Below are positions 34,123 to 42,694 of a stretch of 64,000 bases of DNA, piece after piece. A model generated the notes under the pieces. The model saw only the letters and a program-made list of their open reading frames with translations, did no database searches and was not told the origin of the DNA. Numbering within the stretch: the first letter of the stretch is position 1; every line of letters starts with the position of its first letter. Source of the DNA: SpSt-398 sp041752235 (GTDB lineage Bacteria > Bacteroidota > Bacteroidia > Chitinophagales > Chitinophagaceae); assembly GCA_041752235.1 (NCBI GenBank), contig JBGSHM010000001.1, positions 124,001 through 188,000 of the forward strand, written 5' to 3'. A program made the translations under genes and the position numbers.

Positions 34123-36417
34123 ATGAACCACGGTTATGTCATTGGCGTAGACTATGGCACCGATTCGGTGCGCGCCGTTATCCTCGATACGGCAAATGGA
34201 ACGGAATTGACCTCCTCCGTTTATTATTATCCACGTTGGAAAAAAGGCGCTTATTGCGATCCGGCCAAAAACCAGTTTCGCCAACACCCCTTGGACTATA
34301 TAGAAGGATTGGAGAATACCATCCGGGAATGTCTGACGAAAGCAGGGGACAAGATCCAAAAAAATATTAAAGGCATTTCGGTCGATACCACGGGTTCAAC
34401 CCCGGTGGTCACCGATAAGAATGGGGTACCTCTGGCACTGTTGCCCGGTTTTGAAGAGAACCCCAATGCCATGTTTGTTTTGTGGAAGGACCATACCTCC
34501 GTACGCGAAGCAGCTACGATCAATGAAGTGGCTGCTACGTTGCCGGTGAACTACCTCCAATATGTGGGTGGAATCTATTCCTCCGAATGGTTCTGGGCCA
34601 AATGGCTTCACTTACTAAGACAGGATGATGCCATTCGCCAACATGGATATTCTTTGGTGGAGCATTGTGACTGGATTCCTTTTCTGCTCACCGGGGGAAA
34701 AGATATCCGGGAAATGAAACGAAGCGTTTGCGCCGCCGGACATAAGGCCCTTTGGTCACCCGACTGGAATGGCCTTCCCCCCAATGAATTTTTTGTGGCG
34801 ATCGATCCTTTATTGGATGGTTGCCGTGACCGCTTATATGAAAATACATTTGCCTCCGATCAACAAGCCGGTACGCTGAGTAAAGAGTGGGCCACCCGAT
34901 TGGGTCTGTCCACGGACGTGATCGTGGGTGTCGGCGCCTTTGATGCGCATATGGGTGCTGTGGGCGGACAGATCGAACCCTATTACCTCAGTCGCGTAAT
35001 GGGTACCTCGACTTGTGATATGCTGGTGGCTCCCGCTGCTGAAGTAAAAGATGTTTTGGTAAAAGGTATTTGCGGACAGGTAACAGGTTCCATCATACCC
35101 GGTATGATTGGGATGGAAGCCGGGCAATCCGCCTTTGGTGACCTCTATGCCTGGTTTAGCAAATTGGTCAACCGACCCATTGACGAACTAAGTGAAGAAG
35201 CAGCGAAGCTTCCCTTATCAGACGATGATGTGCTGGCGCTTGACTGGATCAATGGGAGAAGGACACCCGATGCCAACCAGGAATTAAAAGCCGCGATCAC
35301 CGGGTTAAACCTCGGTACATCGGCCGCGGATATTTTTCGGGCCTTGGTAGAAGCCAGTTGTTTTGGCGCACGCGCCATCATCGAAAGGTTTCAATCCGAA
35401 TCGGTGCCGGTAAAAGGGTTGATCGGATTGGGAGGCGTGGCGAAAAAATCGCCCTATGTGATGCAACTCCTGGCGAATATAACGGGGATGCCTATCCGCA
35501 TTCACCAAAGCGAACAGACCTGTGCCGCCGGTGCCGGTATGTTTGCCGCTGTGGCGGCGGGTATCTATCCCACGGTTGATAAGGCGATGGAAAAAATGGG
35601 TCGCGGTTTTGAAAAGACCTATATGCCCGACCTGTCACTGACGGAACATTATGCTAAAAGATATGCCCGGTATAAATCACTGGGTGAGTTTACCGTAGGC
35701 ACTAAAGGCACCTCACAAAAATCAGGTTATCGCCTGCTGCGTGAACAGGCTTTTGAAGCCAACCTGCAATTGCCTGCCGCCGGATTGGTAGTCGCCACTT
35801 TTGGAAATGTCAGCGCCGCCGATCAAAGGGCCGGCGTATTCGCCATCAAACCCAGTGGGGTGCCGTATGAAGCATTAAGTCCGGAAAAAATGGTGATCGT
35901 GGATTTTGATGGAAAGACGGTAGAAGGAAAACTTCGTCCTTCCTCCGATACCCTGACCCATGCGGTTTTGTATAAACACTGGCCGGAGATAGCGGGTATT
36001 TGTCATACCCATTCCACCTATGCCACGGCCTGGGCCCAATCCCTCAAAGACATACCCTTGTTCGGAACCACCCATGCCGATCACTGCACAGCCCCGATAC
36101 CTTGTGCCGCTCCCATGCGGGATGCCTTGATCCAGGGAAACTATGAACAGGCTACGGGATTTCAGATCATGGAATGTTTGCAGGAGCGTGGATTGAATTA
36201 TCTGGATATGGCCATGATCCTCGTTGGCAATCATGCCCCGTTTACCTGGGGAAAGGATGCTGCGCAAGCCGTTTATTACAGCATTGTATTGGAGCAGATC
36301 GCGAAGATGGCCCTGCTCACATTACAAGCAAATCCCGGAGCACAACCCATGAAGGAAGCACTCATTAAAAAACACTTTGAACGAAAACATGGCAAGGATG
36401 CCTATTACGGACAATAA
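34123..36417 (+). CDS. Ribulokinase - L-ribulose-5-phosphate 4-epimerase fusion (AraB-AraD)
   Basis: One 764-residue protein joins two consecutive steps of arabinose catabolism: ATP-dependent phosphorylation of L-ribulose, then epimerisation to D-xylulose-5-P. Residues 1 to about 525 are an FGGY kinase (GVDYGTDSVRA, GISVDTTGSTPV, VGAFDAHMGAVGG, ASCFGARAIIERF, CAAGAGMFAAVAAGIY). Residues about 534-764 are an AraD-type class II aldolase-fold domain with zinc ligands H628 and H630 in CHTHSTYATAW and H704 in VGNHAPFTWG. No stop or frameshift separates them. I start at 34123 (MNHGYVIGVDYG) rather than 27 codons upstream in the terminator region. AraA follows two genes downstream, completing the pathway. 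Confidence 0.92.
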   Translation: MNHGYVIGVDYGTDSVRAVILDTANGTELTSSVYYYPRWKKGAYCDPAKNQFRQHPLDYIEGLENTIRECLTKAGDKIQKNIKGISVDTTGSTPVVTDKNGVPLALLPGFEENPNAMFVLWKDHTSVREAATINEVAATLPVNYLQYVGGIYSSEWFWAKWLHLLRQDDAIRQHGYSLVEHCDWIPFLLTGGKDIREMKRSVCAAGHKALWSPDWNGLPPNEFFVAIDPLLDGCRDRLYENTFASDQQAGTLSKEWATRLGLSTDVIVGVGAFDAHMGAVGGQIEPYYLSRVMGTSTCDMLVAPAAEVKDVLVKGICGQVTGSIIPGMIGMEAGQSAFGDLYAWFSKLVNRPIDELSEEAAKLPLSDDDVLALDWINGRRTPDANQELKAAITGLNLGTSAADIFRALVEASCFGARAIIERFQSESVPVKGLIGLGGVAKKSPYVMQLLANITGMPIRIHQSEQTCAAGAGMFAAVAAGIYPTVDKAMEKMGRGFEKTYMPDLSLTEHYAKRYARYKSLGEFTVGTKGTSQKSGYRLLREQAFEANLQLPAAGLVVATFGNVSAADQRAGVFAIKPSGVPYEALSPEKMVIVDFDGKTVEGKLRPSSDTLTHAVLYKHWPEIAGICHTHSTYATAWAQSLKDIPLFGTTHADHCTAPIPCAAPMRDALIQGNYEQATGFQIMECLQERGLNYLDMAMILVGNHAPFTWGKDAAQAVYYSIVLEQIAKMALLTLQANPGAQPMKEALIKKHFERKHGKDAYYGQ

Positions 36418-36429
36418 AAAATTGCCTAC

Positions 36430-37536
36430 ATGAAAAAAACGATCTACACCATGCTTGTTATTTCCCTGGCCGCCTGTTCTTCTCCCGAAAAGGAGACAAA
36501 ACCAATTACCGAAAAGGAGTTTGGTCAATATGAAGGAAAGAAAGTCACCGAGTACACCCTGGTCAATGCCTCCGGTATGGAGCTTAGTGTGATCAACTAT
36601 GGGGGTGCCATCACCCACCTGAAAGTTCCGGATAAGGCAGGGAAGGTCGAAGAAGTGGTCACCGGTTTTTCCAATCTCGATGGCTACACACAAAAAGGCA
36701 ATCCTTTTTTTGGCGCCTTGATCGGGCGATATGGCAACCGGATCGGTGGAGCAAAGTTTTCCCTGAATGGCAAGGAGTATCAACTCGCCCCCAATAATAA
36801 TGGTAACTCCCTTCATGGCGGAGTCAAAGGATATGATAAAGTATACTGGGAGATTGAAAAAGTTCCCGGTGACAGCAGTTTGAAACTCACTTATCTCAGT
36901 CGCGATGGGGAAGAAGGGTATCCCGGTAACCTCTCCATTGAAGTGGTATACACCTTAACGCATGATAACGCATTGCGGATCGATTACAAAGCAACCACAG
37001 ATGCGGAGACACCGCTCAACCTGACCCAGCATGCGTATTTCAACCTGTCGGGTGAAAAGGATTCCACGATCCTGGATCATGAATTGCAAATTCTGGCCGA
37101 TAATTATACCCCGGTGGATGCCAACCTCATTCCCTTGGGAACGGTTGAACCCGTACCTGCGGCCATGGATTTCCGTCAGCAAAAAAAGATCGGCCGGGAT
37201 ATTGATTCGGTCGTCGGTGGATATGATCACAATTGGGTCCTGAATAAAACAGGGAATACACTCGAAAAAGCAGGTTATCTCTTTCATGCGGCCAGTGGCA
37301 GAGGCATGGAGGTATGGACCACCGAACCTGGATTGCAATTCTATTCGGGTAATTTTCTGGATGGGACTTTGACAAATACCCGCAACAATATCAAGTATGG
37401 CAAACACGGAGCGCTTTGTCTCGAAACACAACATTTTCCCAATAGCCCCAATGTGCCTGGATTTCCCTCTACCTTATTGAAACCCGGCGAAACCTATACC
37501 CAAACGACCATTTATAAATTTATTTCTGCAAAATGA
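36430..37536 (+). CDS. Aldose 1-epimerase (mutarotase), lipoprotein
   Basis: Interconverts alpha and beta anomers of a sugar, here probably L-arabinose or xylose. 368 residues with a lipoprotein signal LVISLAAC (Cys16), so it acts outside the inner membrane. Mutarotase motifs: LVNASGMELSVINYGGAITHL, FFGALIGRYGNRIGGAKF, NGNSLHGGVKGYDKVYW, LNLTQHAYFNLSG (catalytic His) and ETQHFPNSPNVPGFPSTLLKPGE with the catalytic Glu. It lies 12 bases after the AraB-AraD gene and overlaps araA by 4 bases, so it belongs to a three-gene arabinose operon. Confidence 0.93.
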   Translation: MKKTIYTMLVISLAACSSPEKETKPITEKEFGQYEGKKVTEYTLVNASGMELSVINYGGAITHLKVPDKAGKVEEVVTGFSNLDGYTQKGNPFFGALIGRYGNRIGGAKFSLNGKEYQLAPNNNGNSLHGGVKGYDKVYWEIEKVPGDSSLKLTYLSRDGEEGYPGNLSIEVVYTLTHDNALRIDYKATTDAETPLNLTQHAYFNLSGEKDSTILDHELQILADNYTPVDANLIPLGTVEPVPAAMDFRQQKKIGRDIDSVVGGYDHNWVLNKTGNTLEKAGYLFHAASGRGMEVWTTEPGLQFYSGNFLDGTLTNTRNNIKYGKHGALCLETQHFPNSPNVPGFPSTLLKPGETYTQTTIYKFISAK

Positions 37537-39032
37537 GTAAAGCATTCAACCCACTCGAGCTCTGGTTCATCACCGGTAGCCAGCATTTATATGGAGAAGA
37601 GACATTGAAGAAAGTAGCGGAACATTCCCAGGCCATGGTGGATTTCTGGAATAAGTCGGAGCAGGTGCCCGTGAAGATCGTGTATCAACCGGTGATCAAA
37701 TCACCCGAAGAGGCGTATCAGGTATGCCTCGCGGCCAATGCCAAAGAGAATTGTATTGGTGTAATGAGCTGGATGCATACTTTTTCTCCCGCCAAAATGT
37801 GGATCAATGGATTAAAGATCCTTCACAAACCCTTATTGCATTTGCATACCCAGTTCAACCGCGAGATTCCCTGGGGTGATATTGATATGGACTTTATGAA
37901 CCTGAACCAATCGGCCCATGGCGATCGTGAGTTTGGCTTCATGATGAGCCGGATGCGCAAAGACCGTAAGGTCGTGGTTGGTTTCTGGCAAGACCAGGCG
38001 GTATTGACACAGATCGATACCTGGGTAAGGGCAGCTGCCGGTTGGCATGACTGGCAGGGCGCGCGGTTTGTCCGCTTTGGTGACAACATGCGCTATGTAG
38101 CCGTTACCGATGGAGATAAAGTGGAGGCAGAACTGCAATTAGGTTATTCTGTCAATACAAATGGGGTGGGTGATCTCGTTGCCGTTGTCAATGAAGTGAC
38201 CGATAAAGAAGTGGATGAGCTTTGCAGTGTATATGAAAAAGAATACAAACTTGGCGAAGACCTGAAAAAAGGCGGGGCACGTCATGCCTCCATTCGCGAA
38301 GCGGCTAAGATCGAGATCGGTCTCCGTCGTTTTCTGGTAAAAGGTGGATTCAAAGGGTTCACCACTACGTTTGAAGACTTACACGGTCTCAGTCAACTGC
38401 CCGGTCTGGCCGTTCAACGCCTGATGAAAGAGGGTTATGGCTTTGCAGCGGAAGGCGATTGGAAAACCGCGGCCCTGGTGCGCGCCATGAAATTTATGGC
38501 TACCGGACTGGAAGGTGGTAATTCATTTATGGAAGATTATACCTATCATTTCCCCAAAGGCTCCGATCAACAATTGGTTTTGGGCGCGCATATGTTGGAG
38601 ATATGTCCCTCCATTTCAGAAGGGACCCCTTCCCTCGAAGTGCATCCGCTGGGTATTGGTGGAAAAGCCGATCCCGCCCGATTGGTATTTCATGCCGGTG
38701 GAGGTGCCGCACTCAATGCTTCAATGGTGGATATGGGCAACCGGTTCCGGTTACTCGTCAATGAAGTAAGGGCGGTAGCACCCATTCATGGCTTACCCAA
38801 ATTACCCGTAGCCCGCGTATTGTGGGAACCCAAGCCCGATATGGCCACGGGTTGTGCCGCCTGGATATTGGCAGGAGGCGCGCACCATACTTGTTTTAGT
38901 CAGAACTTAACTTCCGCACATCTTGAAGACCTGGCGCTGATCAGTGGGGTGGAATTCCTGTTGATTGATCAGGGGACAACGATACGGCAGTTGAGGAATG
39001 AGTTGAGGTGGAATGATGTGGCTTTTGCGTGA
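37533..39032 (+). CDS. araA: L-arabinose isomerase
   Basis: Converts L-arabinose to L-ribulose in the cytoplasm, first step of the pathway completed by the AraB-AraD fusion. 499 residues, exactly the family size. Motifs include LWFITGSQHLYGEETL, GVMSWMHTFSPAKMWI, LHTQFNREIPWG, MNLNQSAHGDREFGFM, and metal-site segments TTTFEDLHGL and FMEDYTYHF, with the HMLEICPSI block. The ATG overlaps the mutarotase stop (ATGA), indicating translational coupling. It is followed by an inverted-repeat element separating it from the convergent HAD gene. Confidence 0.97.
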   Translation: MSKAFNPLELWFITGSQHLYGEETLKKVAEHSQAMVDFWNKSEQVPVKIVYQPVIKSPEEAYQVCLAANAKENCIGVMSWMHTFSPAKMWINGLKILHKPLLHLHTQFNREIPWGDIDMDFMNLNQSAHGDREFGFMMSRMRKDRKVVVGFWQDQAVLTQIDTWVRAAAGWHDWQGARFVRFGDNMRYVAVTDGDKVEAELQLGYSVNTNGVGDLVAVVNEVTDKEVDELCSVYEKEYKLGEDLKKGGARHASIREAAKIEIGLRRFLVKGGFKGFTTTFEDLHGLSQLPGLAVQRLMKEGYGFAAEGDWKTAALVRAMKFMATGLEGGNSFMEDYTYHFPKGSDQQLVLGAHMLEICPSISEGTPSLEVHPLGIGGKADPARLVFHAGGGAALNASMVDMGNRFRLLVNEVRAVAPIHGLPKLPVARVLWEPKPDMATGCAAWILAGGAHHTCFSQNLTSAHLEDLALISGVEFLLIDQGTTIRQLRNELRWNDVAFA

Positions 39033-39120
39033 TGTTTTACCGCGAAGACACAATGACGCCAAGGGACGCCAAGGAATCCTCGCGCCCCTCTGCGCCTTCG
39101 TGTCTTCGCGGTAAAATCAC
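39029..39120. repeat. Perfect 17-base inverted repeat of the GCGG-type family
   Basis: TTTTACCGCGAAGACAC (39035-39051) and its exact complement (39100-39116) enclose 48 bases of GACGCCAAGGGACGCCAAGG and TCTGCGCC units. It fills the gap between convergent araA and the HAD gene and overlaps the last bases of both genes, so it may serve as their shared transcription end. Confidence 0.75.
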
Positions 39121-39758
39121 CAACGACCTCCATCCACCCCCACAAAATCCCCCGCCACCCCAATCACTTTCTTAAACCCCGAAAAATCTTCCGGCTTATG
39201 CAAGGTGGTAAGTACAAACGAATGCATACCCGCTGCTTCGGCGGCTTCCACTCCGCGGGGGGAGTCTTCAAAGACCAGGCAATCCGCTGGCGCCACACCC
39301 AACGCATGGGCGCATTTTAACCAGGTTTCAGGATGGGGTTTGCTGTGCTCCACATCATCGGCGCTGACCAATACCTTGAAATAGTGACGCAGGTTGAGCC
39401 GGTCCAATACAAAATCAATATTGAACATGATGGCGGCCGATCCAATGGCCATGGGTATTCCCTGCTGATAGGATTTTTCCAGGAAATCAGCCAGGCCCGG
39501 GAGAAGCACCGGGGTATAAAGTGATTGGTATTCCTTTTCTTTTTCCAGGCTCATCTGATCTTTCTCCGCATAGGTAAAACGACCGGGGAATGTTCGTTCC
39601 AGCAATTCATGGTTCTTGCCATAGCACTGTTCTTTCATCTCTTCCAGTGTGATATTGGCCCCCAACCCATTCAGGATCCGGTGCCAGGCACGGATATGGT
39701 AGTCCATATCATCGATCATGGTCCCATTGAGGTCAAAAAGAAAGGCGTTGAATTTCAT
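39117..39758 (-). CDS. HAD-superfamily phosphatase / phosphoglucomutase-like
   Basis: Cytoplasmic sugar-phosphate phosphatase or beta-phosphoglucomutase relative, 213 residues. Motif I is FDLNGTMID with nucleophile D9, but the second acidic residue is N11 instead of the usual Asp of DxDGT. Motif II is in AIGSAAIMF (Ser), motif III is the Lys of EHSKPHPETWLKCA and motif IV is CLVFEDSPRGVEAAEAAGM. The alpha-helical cap lies at about residues 15-85. Because the second Asp is the general acid/base, the N form argues against full mutase activity, although the DLNGT variant is seen in some Bacteroidota homologues. Its place beside arabinose genes suggests it clears toxic pentose phosphates; this is inference. 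Confidence 0.82.
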   Translation of the reverse strand: MKFNAFLFDLNGTMIDDMDYHIRAWHRILNGLGANITLEEMKEQCYGKNHELLERTFPGRFTYAEKDQMSLEKEKEYQSLYTPVLLPGLADFLEKSYQQGIPMAIGSAAIMFNIDFVLDRLNLRHYFKVLVSADDVEHSKPHPETWLKCAHALGVAPADCLVFEDSPRGVEAAEAAGMHSFVLTTLHKPEDFSGFKKVIGVAGDFVGVDGGRW

Positions 39759-39863
39759 GGTGCAATGTTAGGCAAGCCTGATGAAAGTGAAAGCAGGCTT
39801 TGGAATAAATCAATCGCGTAACCCAATAATTTCCCTAAGTTTGGTCACTTAAAACTAACGGCC

Positions 39864-41543
39864 ATGCTGCAAATGGATTGGATCATTGTACTGCTCTATT
39901 TTGTGCTTGTTTCTTTGTATGGATATTGGATCTATCGTAAGAAAAAGGCGGTTGAGACCAGTTCGGCCGATTTCTTTCTGGCCGAAGGCTCGCTGACCTG
40001 GTGGGCCATCGGGGCATCCCTGATCGCCTCGAATATCTCGGCCGAGCAAATGACCGGTATGAGCGGGTCGGCCTTTTCGTTGGGACTGGCCATTTCCTCC
40101 TATGAGTGGATGGCGGCTCTGACCCTGATCGTGGTGGCGGTCTTCTTTATGCCCGTCTACCTCAAGAACAAGATCTTTACCATGCCGCAGTTTCTCAACC
40201 AGCGGTACAATGGCCGCGTGGCCATGATCATGGCCGTGTTCTGGTTATTATTATATATCGTGGTCAACCTGCTTTCCATCCTCTACCTGGGTGCGGTCGC
40301 CATCTCCGGCATCAGTGGCTGGGATTTTACGCTCTGCGTTTTCCTCCTCGCCCTATTTTCGGTATTCATTGCCCTGGGCGGTATGAAAGTGGTGGGCTAT
40401 ACCTCGGCCATTCAGGTTTTCTTTCTGGTAGTGAGTGGATTTATCGCGCTCTATATCACGATGGACCTGATCGGTGGGGAAGAAGGCCTGGGCAAAGGAT
40501 TTGGCATCCTTCGTTCCGAGGCCTCGGATCATTTTCACATGATCTTTTCCAAGGACAGTCCTTATTATGCCGATCTCCCCGGTATGAGTGTGTTGATCGG
40601 AGGTATGTGGATCGCCAACCTGAACTATTGGGGATGTAACCAGTATATCACCCAACGTGCACTCGGGGCCAGTCTCCCCACAGCCCGCAAAGGGATCCTC
40701 TTTGCCGCCTTCCTGAAAATGCTGATGCCGATTATTATTGTGGTGCCCGGTATCGCCATTTATCATATGTATCAAAATAACATGATCGATCATTCCCTGA
40801 TCGATATCACCAAGAACGGACAAGTGGTGGCCGATTCGAATAAAACCTATTCAGCGCTGTTGAACCTGCTCCCTGTGGGTGTGAAGGGTGTGACCGTAGC
40901 CGCCTTTGCCGCCACCGTGATCGCCTCCCTCGCCGCCAAGGTAAACAGCATCAGCACCATTTTCACCCTGGATATTTATAAAAAAGTTTATGAGAAAGAT
41001 GCGTCGGAGAAGAAACTGGTCTATGTAGGTAAACTCGCGATCATCCTTTCTTCGATCATTGGTATTTTGCTGACCCTCGGATTGGGCGATGTACTGATGG
41101 GTGAGGGAAAACAGGGATTCCAATACATTCAGGAGTACACCGGATTTGTTTCACCGGGTATCTTCGCCATGTTCCTGCTTGGATTTTTCTGGAAAAAAGC
41201 AACCTCCAACGCGGCGCTGTTTGCCACCATCGGCGGGTTTATTTTCTCGGTGATCCTGAAATTCCTCCCGGGCATGATCGATCTGGAACCCCTTCATGCC
41301 ATCGGGTTTGCCGTGGCAAATAAGGAAGGCATTTTTGAAATACCCTTCCTTGACCGCATGGCGATCGTTTTCGTGCTTTGCGTGATCGGCATGATCGTGA
41401 TCAGCCGGTATGAAAATAAGAAGGGCGTGAAACCACAGGGACTGGAGATCGATGCGAGCATGTTTAAGACCTCTACCGGCTTTGCGGTTGGGGCCTTGAT
41501 TATAATTGGGTTGTTGATTGCGTTGTATACGGTGTTCTGGTAG
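39864..41543 (+). CDS. Sodium/solute symporter (SSS family), probable sugar importer
   Basis: Inner-membrane transporter of 559 residues with about fourteen hydrophobic helices. SSS/SGLT features: ASLIASNISAEQMTGMSGSAFSLGLAISSYEW in the first helices, FLNQRYNGRVAM, ALGGMKVVGYTSAIQVFFL, WIANLNYWGCNQYITQRALGA, and AAFAATVIASLAAKVNSISTIFTLDIYKK (the sodium-site helix). It resembles the bacterial sodium/galactose group. Placed directly after the arabinose genes, it likely carries arabinose or xylose from periplasm to cytoplasm, coupling the outer-membrane SusC/D system to catabolism. It has its own upstream region and is divergent from the HAD gene. Confidence 0.92.
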   Translation: MLQMDWIIVLLYFVLVSLYGYWIYRKKKAVETSSADFFLAEGSLTWWAIGASLIASNISAEQMTGMSGSAFSLGLAISSYEWMAALTLIVVAVFFMPVYLKNKIFTMPQFLNQRYNGRVAMIMAVFWLLLYIVVNLLSILYLGAVAISGISGWDFTLCVFLLALFSVFIALGGMKVVGYTSAIQVFFLVVSGFIALYITMDLIGGEEGLGKGFGILRSEASDHFHMIFSKDSPYYADLPGMSVLIGGMWIANLNYWGCNQYITQRALGASLPTARKGILFAAFLKMLMPIIIVVPGIAIYHMYQNNMIDHSLIDITKNGQVVADSNKTYSALLNLLPVGVKGVTVAAFAATVIASLAAKVNSISTIFTLDIYKKVYEKDASEKKLVYVGKLAIILSSIIGILLTLGLGDVLMGEGKQGFQYIQEYTGFVSPGIFAMFLLGFFWKKATSNAALFATIGGFIFSVILKFLPGMIDLEPLHAIGFAVANKEGIFEIPFLDRMAIVFVLCVIGMIVISRYENKKGVKPQGLEIDASMFKTSTGFAVGALIIIGLLIALYTVFW

Positions 41544-41552
41544 TTAATTATT

Positions 41553-41709
41553 AGCACGAATTGGGAGGAATAATATTAGCACGAATTGGGACGAATGAAC
41601 ACGAATGACACGAATTATTTAAAAAAGAATTTGGGCACGAAGGGCACGAAGGGCACAAAGGACACAAAGAACACAAAGGACACAAAGAACACAAAGAACA
41701 CGAAGGATT
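41553..41709. repeat. CACGAAGGACACAAAGAA-type tandem repeat
   Basis: Two repeat vocabularies abut. Copies of CACGAATTGGGA and ACGAATGACACG (41553-41616) are followed by eight or so units of GGCACGAAGGGCACAAAGGACACAAAGAAC. It fills the gap between the symporter and kduI genes and stops 6 bases before the kduI ATG. It is the same family as the arms of the GxxExxY unit but without the gene. Confidence 0.65.
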
Positions 41710-41715
41710 AGAGAT

Positions 41716-42585
41716 ATGAAAAAGTATAATAAAAACAACTTGGTGGAAGAGGGGCTGGAGCAACGGTTTGCGGTGGGTCCGGTGGAGACAAGGGGTATGG
41801 ATACACAGGGCTTGCGGGAGCATTTCCTGGTGAGTGACCTGATGGTAAAAGGGGAAATAAAGCTCGTGTACACGCATTATGACCGGATGATGATCGGGGG
41901 AGTGGTGCCAACAACAAAGCCCATCCTGTTGGGTAACCCGCGTGAACTCAGAGCGGAGTATTTTTTAGAACGGCGTGAGATGGGTATCATCAATGTGGGT
42001 GGCAAAGCTGTTGTAGTAGCCGATGGAAAGAAATTTAATGTAGATAAACTATCCTGTCTCTACCTGGGAAAGGGCACAAAGAAAGTAAGCTTTGCTTCTG
42101 CCAATGCCAAAAATCCGGCCGTCTTGTACCTGCTTTCTGCACCAGCCCATGCAAACTATCCCAATACACTTTTTTCCAAAGACCAGGCATCGCCTGTCGA
42201 ATTGGGTGCAGTGGAAACGGCGAACAGACGCACCGTGTACAAGTATATTCATCTGGAGGGTATAAAAAGTTGTCAACTGGTGATGGGGTTGACCACGCTG
42301 GCTGCGGGAAGTGTGTGGAACTCCATACCCCCACATACGCATACACGCAGGATGGAAGTATATTTTTATTTTGACCTGCCTGCCGAACATCGGATCATGC
42401 ACTTCATGGGAAGTCCCGATGAAACAAGACATATCATCATGGCCAATCAGGAAGCCGTGATCTCTCCACCCTGGAGCACGCACTACGGATGTGGCACTAC
42501 GAATTATGGATTTATATGGGGTATGGCCGGGGAGAACCTGGTGTATACCGATATGGATCCTGCACCGGTTGCCGAATTGCGTTGA
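41716..42585 (+). CDS. kduI: 5-dehydro-4-deoxy-D-glucuronate isomerase
   Basis: Isomerises 4-deoxy-5-keto-uronate to 3-deoxy-D-glycero-2,5-hexodiulosonate, a step in breakdown of unsaturated uronic acids. 289 residues, slightly longer than the usual 278. Metal-binding cupin motif NSIPPHTHTRRMEVYFYFDLP (His/His/Glu) and the distal His of IMANQEAVISPPWSTHYGCGT are present. The N-terminus LVEEGLEQRFAVGPVETRGMDTQGLREHFLV is typical. No polysaccharide lyase or KduD is in the window, so its substrate source is unclear; glucuronic acid from GH115 is saturated and would not need it directly. Confidence 0.93.
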   Translation: MKKYNKNNLVEEGLEQRFAVGPVETRGMDTQGLREHFLVSDLMVKGEIKLVYTHYDRMMIGGVVPTTKPILLGNPRELRAEYFLERREMGIINVGGKAVVVADGKKFNVDKLSCLYLGKGTKKVSFASANAKNPAVLYLLSAPAHANYPNTLFSKDQASPVELGAVETANRRTVYKYIHLEGIKSCQLVMGLTTLAAGSVWNSIPPHTHTRRMEVYFYFDLPAEHRIMHFMGSPDETRHIIMANQEAVISPPWSTHYGCGTTNYGFIWGMAGENLVYTDMDPAPVAELR

Positions 42586-42610
42586 TTGATTATTTCCTTC
42601 TCATCACGCA

Positions 42611-42650
42611 ATACATTGAATTGATGTATCAATCCAATCAATTCATGTAT
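42611..42650. promoter_or_regulatory. Inverted repeat upstream of the cysteine desulfurase gene
   Basis: ATACATTGAATTGAT (42611-42625) is complementary to ATCAATTCATGTAT (42637-42650) apart from one bulged base. It is A/T-rich without a T-run and could be a regulator site or a weak kduI terminator. Confidence 0.4.
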
Positions 42651-42671
42651 TTTAAATAAACGGCTTTACTT

Positions 42672-42694
42672 ATCATGGTAATTTGTACCATGAT
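42672..42694 (+). promoter_or_regulatory. Perfect dyad covering the desulfurase start codon
   Basis: ATCATGGTA-ATTTG-TACCATGAT, 9-base arms. Both candidate ATG codons (42675 and 42690) lie in opposite arms, so a bound repressor or the mRNA hairpin itself would hide the start. Confidence 0.5.
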
